Source: a bacterium (GTDB taxonomy: Bacteria > Patescibacteriota > Gracilibacteria > UM-FILTER-43-11). From it: a stretch of 5,100 nucleotides of DNA. The position numbers and the translations under genes were made by a program. The DNA is taken from assembly GCA_030426875.1 (NCBI GenBank), contig JAUHXI010000115.1, forward strand, positions 1-5,100, written 5' to 3'. Of this stretch, positions 1 through 4,441 are shown piece after piece (positions within the stretch are counted from its first letter, which is position 1; each line of letters starts with the position of its first letter). A model generated the notes under the pieces. It ran no database searches. It had not been told where the DNA came from and was given only the letters and a program-made list of their open reading frames with translations.

Positions 1-258
1 ATGTTGGATGACAAACATTTAGACAATCTCGACAAACTGTCCACTATTTTGGAAATGGATCGTGTTTTAGGCCTTAAATTAGGGGAGGAGGAGCATGTCG
101 AACTTCCACCTGAAATCATGCAATGGATTGAGGAACGGAATGAAGCCCGTCGGAATAAAGACTGGGCCAAAGCGGATGAGATTCGGGATCAGATTGAGGC
201 GTCGGGGGAGTGGCAGGTGAAGGATGGGGCAAGGGGGACGGAGGTATTTAAAAAATGA
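1..258 (+). CDS. cysS: Cysteinyl-tRNA synthetase, C-terminal 85 residues (5' end outside window)
   Basis: This is the tail of the class I enzyme that charges tRNA-Cys with cysteine in the cytoplasm. The visible part covers the end of the DALR-type helical domain (ILEMDRVLGLKL, about residues 16-27 of the fragment). It then has the very typical CysRS segment PPEIMQWIEERNEARRNKDW followed by AKADEIRDQI, and the short terminal strand ending GTEVFKK. Full enzymes of this family are roughly 450-490 residues, so the ATG at base 1 is almost certainly an internal methionine and the HIGH and KMSKS motifs lie upstream of the window. The frame ends at TGA (256-258), exactly where CysRS proteins normally end, which argues that UGA is a stop codon here. 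The next gene converges on it, so this is the last gene of its transcription unit. Confidence 0.93.
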   Translation: MLDDKHLDNLDKLSTILEMDRVLGLKLGEEEHVELPPEIMQWIEERNEARRNKDWAKADEIRDQIEASGEWQVKDGARGTEVFKK

Positions 259-273
259 TTGATGATTAGATAA

Positions 274-293
274 CAAAAAATCGGTGATTTTTG
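274..293. terminator. Small AT-rich hairpin between convergent genes, possible bidirectional terminator
   Basis: AAAAATC (276-282) and GATTTTT (286-292) form a perfect 7-bp stem around a GGT loop. It sits in the 49-bp gap between the cysS stop and the 3' end of the minus-strand gene. The arms supply a T run in both directions, as in compact bidirectional terminators. The stem has only one G-C pair, so it would be weak. The position is the best argument for it. Confidence 0.35.
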
Positions 294-307
294 ATTTTCA
301 TTCCACT

Positions 308-1108
308 TTAAAAACTATCCTCATCTTCAGCGTCTAAATATGCTTCTACTGCAGCAGTTAACTTACCTCTAGTATCGGCAATGCTAGCCTCATTGTCTTT
401 ATCATATTCTCTTTCGGTCCTTAGATAGGTAAGTTGCTTTGCAATCAACCCAAGGAATTTTTTGGAATTTTTTGGAATTCTTTCATCATTTTTACCTATT
501 TTAGTGTAGGTAATTCTAACTCCGCGTTCAACTATCCCTCGGCCTCCAGGATTTTTTAAAGCAAAGGAAAATTTAATAGTTCCCCTTTTAGGGAGGGTAA
601 CAATTATTTCATACATAAGATAATTTGGATCGTGAAAGTCTCTCCCTTCGCCTTTAAAAAATACAACCTTAACACCTGTTTTGCGTACATGAAATTGCTC
701 TTGTGCATTATTGCCTAAATCAAATATTACACTCCTGATGCAATTAAAAATTGTTTCTATGATCTCTGATGCTCCAGGGCCTTCTTCTAGGTCAGAATAA
801 TTTGGTTGGCTAAATTGAACATCAAGAAAGTCACGGGCTGCAGTGGCAATATTTGCCCTTTCACCTTCGAGTGCCCCTTCCTCAGCTGCAGCAGGTGTTA
901 AGGAAATTTTGTGGCCTTCCTCACCCTGTCCCACTTCAACTGAATGTAGAAGGACACTCTCATCTGCCCTGGACAAAATTAGGGCTATTCCTTCTTTAAT
1001 TGTGACTACCTGCCTATCTAAACCTTCATCAAAAGCAGCAAGCAAAGCTGCCTGCACAGTTGGATTAATTCCACTGTTTTCAGGGTTAGAAACTGTGTGT
1101 GTATTCAT
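308..1108 (-). CDS. Hypothetical protein, 266 residues, no recognised family
   Basis: I do not recognise this protein. It has no signal peptide or membrane segment, so it is probably cytoplasmic. The first 15 residues are polar. Residues 16-110 are Ala/Glu rich and probably helical. Residues 145-205 read as alternating strands (VKVVFF, YLMYEIIVTLP, TIKFSFALK, GVRITYTKI) with a GGRG turn at 188-191, suggesting a beta-sheet core. Residues 213-260 look like two helices, and the tail is acidic (DAEDEDSF). The frame is intact over 801 bases and has a near-consensus promoter just upstream, so it is very likely a real gene. No Shine-Dalgarno precedes the ATG; the 19-nt leader is AT-rich. It converges with cysS and diverges from the kinase-like gene, and neither neighbour hints at its role. 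A 10-bp tandem repeat lies inside its C-terminal part. Confidence 0.8.
   Translation of the reverse strand: MNTHTVSNPENSGINPTVQAALLAAFDEGLDRQVVTIKEGIALILSRADESVLLHSVEVGQGEEGHKISLTPAAAEEGALEGERANIATAARDFLDVQFSQPNYSDLEEGPGASEIIETIFNCIRSVIFDLGNNAQEQFHVRKTGVKVVFFKGEGRDFHDPNYLMYEIIVTLPKRGTIKFSFALKNPGGRGIVERGVRITYTKIGKNDERIPKNSKKFLGLIAKQLTYLRTEREYDKDNEASIADTRGKLTAAVEAYLDAEDEDSF
454..479. repeat. 10-bp tandem repeat inside the hypothetical gene (2.6 copies)
   Basis: GGAATTTTTT occurs at 454-463 and 464-473, followed by a partial copy GGAATT at 474-479. On the coding strand this gives two A6 runs and encodes residues around RIPKNSKKF (210-218). The unit is not a multiple of three, so loss or gain of one copy would shift the reading frame. 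Confidence 0.85.
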
Positions 1109-1134
1109 TTATTTAAAATTAAATTTGGACTCGC

Positions 1135-1163
1135 ACTATACATCATAATATTTTTTATGTCAA
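1135..1163 (-). promoter_or_regulatory. Near-consensus sigma-70 type promoter for the 266-residue gene
   Basis: On the minus strand a perfect -35 TTGACA (1163-1158) is separated by 17 bp from a -10 TATAGT (1140-1135, 5 of 6 matches). Transcription would begin near 1128, giving a leader of about 19 nt before the ATG at 1108. The leader contains no Shine-Dalgarno sequence. Confidence 0.75.
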
Positions 1164-1200
1164 ATTAAAAATCTTGGCTTTACTATAGGTATTCAAGGTA

Positions 1201-1229
1201 TTGGAATGTGAACTGATGTGGAGTAAAAT
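1201..1229 (+). promoter_or_regulatory. Candidate promoter for the kinase-like gene
   Basis: TTGGAA (1201-1206, 4 of 6) and TAAAAT (1224-1229, 5 of 6) are separated by exactly 17 bp. The predicted start near 1236 gives a leader of about 36 nt. The only purine-rich motif in it, AGGA at 1247-1250, is 21 nt from the ATG and too far to act as a normal ribosome binding site. Confidence 0.45.
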
Positions 1230-1271
1230 TAGGCTAAAGGCAGATTAGGAAATCCACATAACCAATTACCC

Positions 1272-1832
1272 ATGAAATTCATCCTCATCTTCGGCCCACA
1301 AGCGGTGGGGAAAATGACTGTTGGGCATGAATTGGATAAAATCACCGGCCTAAAACTCTTTCACAACCATATGACCATCGAATTGGTGGCGCCGTTTTTT
1401 GATTATGGAACCAAGACGGCTCGAGAACTGGTCACTTTGTTTCGGGAGGAAATGTTTAAGGCGGTGGCTAAAAGTGATTTGGAGGGATTGATTTTTACGT
1501 ATTTGTGGGATTTAAATGACCCAAAAGAACAGGAATACATCGACCACATTTGTGAGATTTTTGAGTCGAAAGGTGGGGAGGTTTATTTTGTGGAACTAGA
1601 GGCGAGCTTAGAGGAACGATTGAAGCGGAATCGGACGTCTCATCGATTGGAACATAAGCCAACGAAGAGAGATATGGAAAAGTCGGAGGCTTATTTGAAG
1701 GATGGTATGAAAAAGCTTCGCACCAATTCTAAACCGGGAGAGATTGAGCGGGAGAATTATTTAAAAATCAATAATGCGGATTTGAGTGCGGGGGAGGTAG
1801 CCAAGCGTCTCAAAGAGGGTTTTGGACTGTAA
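1272..1832 (+). CDS. Small P-loop NTPase, shikimate-kinase/nucleotide-kinase-like
   Basis: The 186-residue protein starts directly with a kinase fold: strand KFILIFG, then the P-loop GPQAVGKMT (residues 8-16). The Walker A threonine is one place later than in the canonical GKT/S; as I recall, GKMT is normal for this family of small kinase-like proteins. HNHMTIEL (31-38) is a second conserved-looking block. The segment ERLKRNRTSHR (115-125) resembles an arginine-rich LID that closes over phosphates. The end, KINNADLSAGEVAKRL (165-180), matches the usual final strand and helix of such kinases. The substrate cannot be read from the sequence, so naming it shikimate kinase would be overcalling. 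No membrane segment is visible. The start is chosen because the P-loop strand begins immediately; no Shine-Dalgarno is present. It has its own candidate promoter and is followed by a terminator-like hairpin. Confidence 0.85.
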   Translation: MKFILIFGPQAVGKMTVGHELDKITGLKLFHNHMTIELVAPFFDYGTKTARELVTLFREEMFKAVAKSDLEGLIFTYLWDLNDPKEQEYIDHICEIFESKGGEVYFVELEASLEERLKRNRTSHRLEHKPTKRDMEKSEAYLKDGMKKLRTNSKPGEIERENYLKINNADLSAGEVAKRLKEGFGL

Positions 1833-1837
1833 AATCC

Positions 1838-1865
1838 TTGACTTTTAACCTAAAAAATGTATAAT
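1838..1865 (+). promoter_or_regulatory. Strong sigma-70 type promoter between kinase gene and comM
   Basis: TTGACT (1838-1843, 5 of 6) and a perfect TATAAT (1860-1865) are separated by 16 bp. The start would be at about G1872. It begins only 5 bases after the kinase stop codon and points toward comM, but a terminator-like hairpin follows within about 20 nt of the start. Confidence 0.75.
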
Positions 1866-1878
1866 GAGGCTGTACGTG

Positions 1879-1926
1879 ATGAGTACTAGTTTTAGGGGCT
1901 GGAGAAATTTTTTCTTCGGTCGTTAG
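1879..1926 (+). CDS. Possible 15-residue leader peptide overlapping the terminator
   Basis: An ATG at 1879 opens MSTSFRGWRNFFFGR and closes at TAG 1924-1926, four bases before the U tract. The ORF starts about 7 nt after the predicted transcription start, so it could be translated from an almost leaderless RNA. Its codons 6-15 lie inside the terminator hairpin and include Trp and three consecutive Phe codons. A ribosome moving through it would open the hairpin. Short ORFs arise by chance and no ribosome binding site is seen, so this is a hypothesis. Confidence 0.2.
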   Translation: MSTSFRGWRNFFFGR

Positions 1927-1936
1927 GGCTTTTTTT
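1888..1936 (+). terminator. Intrinsic terminator: 43-nt hairpin plus U7
   Basis: Bases 1888-1907 pair with 1911-1930 around a TTT loop. There are 19 pairs with one G-G mismatch (1896/1922); several pairs are G-U, so the hairpin is far better on the plus-strand RNA than on the complement. A T7 run occupies 1930-1936. It lies 55 bases after the kinase stop and could end that gene, the small RNA that starts at about 1872, or both. The G-U content makes its strength uncertain. Confidence 0.6.
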
Positions 1937-1962
1937 ATTGATTTGATGAAGTAGCGAACAAA

Positions 1963-2014
1963 GGATTTTATATTTGAGATTTTGCTTAATAGGCAAATCA
2001 TAAATCTCCAATCC
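1963..2014 (+). promoter_or_regulatory. Hairpin in the region just before comM
   Basis: GAGATTT (1976-1982) pairs perfectly with AAATCTC (2002-2008). Inside it TGC (1983-1985) pairs with GCA (1993-1995) around a 7-nt loop, leaving a 6-nt bulge. Outside it GGATT (1963-1967) can pair with AATCC (2010-2014). The structure ends 35 bases before the comM ATG. It could be a leader RNA element or an operator; no function is shown by the sequence. Confidence 0.35.
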
Positions 2015-2049
2015 TCTGTTCAAAGTTCGTCAATCTAATCAGACTCATC

Positions 2050-3573
2050 ATGCTATCAAAAATCTACACCATTGCCTTATCTGGGTTGGAGGGTGAATTG
2101 GTTGAAATTGAAATCGACACACGGCGATCTACTCCTGCTTTTTCGATGGTGGGCTTGCCAGATGCGGCCGTTCAGGAGGCGAAGGAGCGGGTGATGAGTG
2201 CGGTCAAAAATACAGGCATTCCATTGCCGCGAGGGCGCATCATTGTGAATTTGGCCCCAGCCAGTCTTAAAAAAGTGGGAACGCGCTATGATTTGCCGAT
2301 GGCCATGGGATTGGTGGCTTTTTCGGGTCGGGTGGAGGTGGAAGACCTGACCAAGCATATTTTTGTGGGAGAATTGGCCTTAAATGGAAAGCTCAGGCCG
2401 GTTCCGGGGATTTTGGCGACGGTGGAATTTGCGAAAAAATGGGGCTTTGAATCGGTCTTTGTTCCCAAAGAGAATGCGAAGGAAGCCTTCATCGTTGGAG
2501 GGATTAAAATCGTGCCTGTGGTGGATTTGGAGGAGGCTATCATGCATTTGAATGGGGAATTGGGGGTCATACCCCTACAATTAAAGAAAAGCTCGCATGT
2601 GAGCCCAGTGGGCTTTGACATGGCGATGGTTAAAGGTCAGATTCAGGCTAAACGCGCCATGGAAATCGCAGCGGCAGGGGGTCACAATGTGCTTTTAAAT
2701 GGCTCACCGGGTTCAGGCAAGACCATGTTGGCCAAGGCCTTACGCAGTATTTTGCCCGACATGCAGCAAGAAGAAATGCTGGAGGTGACCAAGGTTTATT
2801 CTGTGGCAGGATTGTTACCCACCGACCAGCCATTGATCACTAGTCGACCCTTTCGCCCGATTCACCACACAGCCTCAGCCGTGAGCATTGTGGGGGGAGG
2901 CACCGTGCCGGTGCCGGGAGAGATCACCTTGGCACACCGGGGAATTCTTTTTATGGATGAGATTGCTGAATTTCCCACTCAAGTTTTGGAGGTTTTGAGG
3001 CAGCCGATGGAGGATAAACAGATTACCATCAGTCGGGCACGGGGGACCATTTGTTATCCGGCTCAATTCACTTTGGTGGCGGCGATGAATCCTTGTCCTT
3101 GCGGCTATTATAATGTGGAAAAATATAAAGGCCGCTGTGAGTGTCCCATTTGGAAGGTTCAACGGTATTATAAAAAATTGTCTGGACCTCTTTTGGATCG
3201 AATTGACATCCATTTGAGGATTGAACCAGTGGACTATAAGTCTCTAACGGGTCGGAAAATGGTGGGAGAGTCCTCATCAGCTGTGAAGCAACGTGTGAAT
3301 GCGGCTTATGATTTTCAGAAAAAACGATTTGAGGGTCTAAACATTAGAAAAAACGTGGAGATGGACAGTATTTTGGTGGAAAAATTGTGTCCCTTGGAGC
3401 CTGCGGCAAAAACGCTTTTAGATCGTGCAGCGAATCAGTTGAGTTTGTCGGCGAGGAGCTATTTTAAGGCGATCAAAGTCAGTCGGACGATTGCGGATTT
3501 GGGACAGGAGGAGGTGGTTGGGAGTAAGCATGTGGCGGAGGCGATTCAGTATTTGGGGGATGCGTTGGGGTAA
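2050..3573 (+). CDS. comM: ComM-type AAA+ ATPase (YifB family, Mg-chelatase-like)
   Basis: The 507-residue protein has the full length and order of the ComM/YifB family. Residues 1-165 form the Lon-like N-terminal domain, with the hallmark FSMVGLPDAAVQEAKERV (31-48) and INLAPA-like VNLAPASLKK (66-75). The AAA+ domain carries Walker A GSPGSGKT (218-225), Walker B ILFMDE (299-304, with D303 and E304), sensor 1 N347 in AAMNPCPCGY, and SGPLLDRIDIHL (378-389) with R384. Four cysteines (C349, C351, C363, C365) form the CPC...CEC cluster typical of the family. A Mg-chelatase C-terminal helical domain follows (LSLSARSYFKAIKVSRTIADL). In Vibrio cholerae ComM is a hexameric helicase that drives branch migration when transformed DNA is integrated; a role in recombination is inferred here. 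The start matches the family N terminus, and an in-frame TAG lies at 1990-1992. No Shine-Dalgarno is present. Confidence 0.96.
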   Translation: MLSKIYTIALSGLEGELVEIEIDTRRSTPAFSMVGLPDAAVQEAKERVMSAVKNTGIPLPRGRIIVNLAPASLKKVGTRYDLPMAMGLVAFSGRVEVEDLTKHIFVGELALNGKLRPVPGILATVEFAKKWGFESVFVPKENAKEAFIVGGIKIVPVVDLEEAIMHLNGELGVIPLQLKKSSHVSPVGFDMAMVKGQIQAKRAMEIAAAGGHNVLLNGSPGSGKTMLAKALRSILPDMQQEEMLEVTKVYSVAGLLPTDQPLITSRPFRPIHHTASAVSIVGGGTVPVPGEITLAHRGILFMDEIAEFPTQVLEVLRQPMEDKQITISRARGTICYPAQFTLVAAMNPCPCGYYNVEKYKGRCECPIWKVQRYYKKLSGPLLDRIDIHLRIEPVDYKSLTGRKMVGESSSAVKQRVNAAYDFQKKRFEGLNIRKNVEMDSILVEKLCPLEPAAKTLLDRAANQLSLSARSYFKAIKVSRTIADLGQEEVVGSKHVAEAIQYLGDALG

Positions 3574-3638
3574 GAATCTGTTCAATTTCTTCCACTTTAC
3601 AGCTGCCTACTTGATGCAAATCTATTTCTAATGATCAA

Positions 3639-3673
3639 ATTCTAAACTCTAAACATTATTTGGAATTTGGAAT
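3639..3673. repeat. Heptanucleotide-repeat hairpin after comM
   Basis: Two tandem heptamers TCTAAAC (3641-3647, 3648-3654) face two tandem heptamers TTTGGAA (3659-3665, 3666-3672). The two sides are complementary: 3639-3653 pairs with 3659-3673 around a CATTA loop, with 14 of 15 positions paired counting two G-U pairs. The 65-bp distance from the comM stop would fit a 3' end structure, but there is no U tract. As I recall, similar heptamers are frequent between genes in Patescibacteria assemblies. Confidence 0.6.
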
Positions 3674-3689
3674 ATAGGGTTCTGATTCG

Positions 3690-3714
3690 CCTCCGGAGCC
3701 AAAGTGGCCGGAGG
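3690..3714. repeat. GC-rich inverted repeat
   Basis: CCTCCG (3690-3695) pairs with CGGAGG (3709-3714), and GCCA (3698-3701) with TGGC (3705-3708), around an AAG loop with a 2-nt bulge. It is strikingly G+C rich against AT-rich flanks. No T run follows, so it is not a classical terminator, although it could mark the comM mRNA 3' end. Confidence 0.6.
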
Positions 3715-3788
3715 ACTTCTCCAGACTTTATTCAATTATCTCCCCTTAATTTTTTAGAGTTGCCTTATAGGACCCATGTGGAGAAGAG

Positions 3789-3820
3789 TTTTTTTGTTCA
3801 AATAAAAAAGAACAAGAAAG
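3789..3820. repeat. AT-rich inverted repeat
   Basis: A T7GTTC arm (3789-3799) pairs with GAACAAGAAAG (3810-3820) around a 10-nt A-rich loop, giving 11 pairs of which two are G-U. On the minus strand the T-rich loop and arm resemble a weak terminator, but no gene ends here in that direction. Confidence 0.45.
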
Positions 3821-3875
3821 GTAACCGTAAATGGTTTGCTTCTACTGTTCCATGTGACTGAAAAACCCCCTCCGC

Positions 3876-3903
3876 TAGCTGTAGTGCATAAACTACGACG
3901 CTA
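3876..3903. repeat. Short interrupted hairpin
   Basis: GTAGT (3881-3885) pairs with ACTAC (3892-3896) around a 6-nt loop, and TAGC (3876-3879) pairs with GCTA (3900-3903) across a small internal loop. A related CTCYGCTAGC-type motif recurs at 3971-3980. No function is assigned. Confidence 0.35.
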
Positions 3904-3977
3904 AGAGTTTTCTTCCCCACCCTCATTTATATCAATATTTTTGAAACAATTAAGGCCTGATAAGAATGTCCTCTGCT

Positions 3978-4007
3978 AGCCACAATATATGGGCTCAACA
4001 TTTTTTT
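3978..4007 (+). terminator. Weak terminator-like hairpin plus T7
   Basis: AGCC (3978-3981) pairs with GGCT (3992-3995), followed after 5 bases by a T7 run (4001-4007). The stem is only 4 bp, so termination would be weak. It would end any plus-strand transcript that reads through from comM or starts inside the gap. Confidence 0.2.
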
Positions 4008-4057
4008 CCTATGTCCTCATATTGCCCTTTTTCGCTAAATTGTCAATGCCTTACTCG

Positions 4058-4217
4058 GAACCTGTCTGAGATCTCTATTTTAGATGGTTTTTACCTCTTT
4101 TTAGTGGATACAAGTAAGGAGGAGTGAGGTTTAGCAGGGCTAAATGAACGACGAATGACGCAGTATCGGCGGAAAAGAGGTAAAAATGGATGAAATGTGG
4201 AGATCCCAGACAGGTTC
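4058..4217. repeat. 160-bp near-palindrome (MITE-like element or long structured RNA)
   Basis: The outer arms GAACCTGTCTGAGATCTC (4058-4075) and 4200-4217 are inverted copies matching at 17 of 18 positions. Pairing continues inward after a small internal loop. TTTTTACCTCTTTT (4088-4101) is perfectly complementary to 4173-4186, and GATAC (4107-4111) to 4163-4167. An apical hairpin TTTAGC-AGG-GCTAAA (4130-4144) sits almost exactly at the centre. One long hairpin with a 51-nt terminal region therefore spans the whole element. It has no ORF and no obvious target-site duplication. It could be a miniature inverted-repeat transposable element or the gene for a highly folded RNA. No convincing promoter or terminator flanks it. 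Confidence 0.8.
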
Positions 4218-4246
4218 TTAAAATTATTTAAAAATCTGAATTTTCA

Positions 4247-4288
4247 CCATACTTTCTCCATCTCATCTGAATTATAAGTATGGGTTTT
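4247..4288 (+). terminator. 8-bp inverted repeat followed by a short T run
   Basis: CCATACTT (4247-4254) and AAGTATGG (4276-4283) are perfect inverted copies around a 21-nt loop, followed by GTTTT. The large loop and short T run make it at best a weak terminator; it could also be a protein binding site upstream of the rnj promoters. Confidence 0.3.
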
Positions 4289-4350
4289 ATTAAGAATCAA
4301 ATAATTTGTTTTATTTAAGGTATTATTTAGAGGTACATTTGAATTAGAGA

Positions 4351-4379
4351 TTGCGATCTTTTGTGAGGAATGATACGAT
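4351..4379 (+). promoter_or_regulatory. Candidate distal rnj promoter (extended -10)
   Basis: TTGCGA (4351-4356) and TACGAT (4374-4379) are separated by 17 bp, each matching 4 of 6 positions. A TG at 4371-4372, one base before the -10, makes an extended -10. The start near 4386 would give a leader of about 56 nt containing the inverted repeat at 4387-4407. Confidence 0.4.
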
Positions 4380-4386
4380 TGAGCGA

Positions 4387-4407
4387 GTTCAGATTGTCAG
4401 TTTGAAC
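4387..4407. promoter_or_regulatory. Inverted repeat overlapping the proximal rnj -35 region
   Basis: GTTCAGAT (4387-4394) pairs with GTTTGAAC (4400-4407) around a 5-nt loop, with 8 pairs including two G-U. It covers the -35 of the proximal promoter and would lie at the 5' end of a transcript from the distal one. It may be an operator or a 5' mRNA hairpin. Confidence 0.3.
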
Positions 4408-4430
4408 GAAATTATTTCATTTAGTATTAA
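4402..4430 (+). promoter_or_regulatory. Candidate proximal rnj promoter giving a near-leaderless mRNA
   Basis: TTGAAC (4402-4407) and TATTAA (4425-4430) are separated by 17 bp, each with 4 of 6 matches. The predicted start near 4437 lies only about 5 nt before the ATG at 4442, so the mRNA would have almost no leader. This fits the absence of a Shine-Dalgarno sequence at this gene. Confidence 0.4.
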
Positions 4431-4441
4431 TGTAAAATAAA

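Larger units (their letters stand above)
1872..1936 (+). ncRNA. Predicted ~65-nt small RNA or attenuated leader of comM
   Basis: A transcript from the promoter at 1838-1865 would start at about G1872. It could fold a small 5' hairpin, GTAC (1872-1875) with GTAC (1883-1886) around a 7-nt loop. The strong hairpin 1888-1930 and a U7 tract follow. Promoter, two hairpins and terminator within 100 bp is the layout of a stand-alone small RNA gene. The alternative is transcription attenuation ahead of comM, with some transcripts reading through. The sequence cannot decide between the two. I recognise no known RNA family. Confidence 0.45.
3574..4441. other. 868-bp intergenic region rich in inverted repeats, no convincing gene
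   Basis: No frame here gives a protein I can support. A 64-codon TTG-started frame (3667-3861) lacks protein-like composition and spans two hairpins. The region instead holds at least seven inverted repeats, listed separately, and two candidate promoters for rnj at its end. The scan found no tRNA, rRNA, CRISPR array or recognised riboswitch. It could be a degenerate mobile insertion, a cluster of small RNAs, or a decayed gene. Confidence 0.7.

Noticed and set aside
256..258. UGA recoded as glycine, as in some Gracilibacteria and SR1
   Set aside because: UGA ends cysS exactly where the family normally ends, and reading through adds only five residues before TAA. The other long frames have full family length without internal UGA.
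843..1148. 101-codon plus-strand frame opposite the hypothetical gene
   Set aside because: It is antisense to a frame with a strong promoter and its Ser/Ala/Thr-rich composition mirrors the opposite strand.
1272..1832. Firm annotation as shikimate kinase
   Set aside because: Only the P-loop kinase fold is supported; substrate-binding residues of shikimate kinase could not be identified.
1896..2014. Alternative pairing of the terminator 5' arm (1896-1905) with 2005-2014, 9 of 10 pairs, suggesting an antiterminator
   Set aside because: The partner lies downstream of the U tract, so it would be transcribed only after the termination decision. It cannot act as a normal antiterminator.
3679..3691. 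GGTTCTGATTC resembling a tRNA T-arm
   Set aside because: The T-loop lacks the purine after TTC, the surrounding bases do not form a T stem, and no matching acceptor or anticodon arm lies upstream.
3667..3861. 64-codon plus-strand frame starting at TTG
   Set aside because: It has no recognisable domain and its composition is not protein-like. It runs through the GC-rich hairpin (3690-3714) and the AT-rich hairpin (3789-3820), so it is better explained as chance openness of repeat-rich DNA.
4116..4146. Perfect Shine-Dalgarno-like AAGGAGG followed by an ATG at 4144
   Set aside because: The ATG opens only four codons (MNDE) before TGA, and the motif lies in the terminal region of the 160-bp palindrome.
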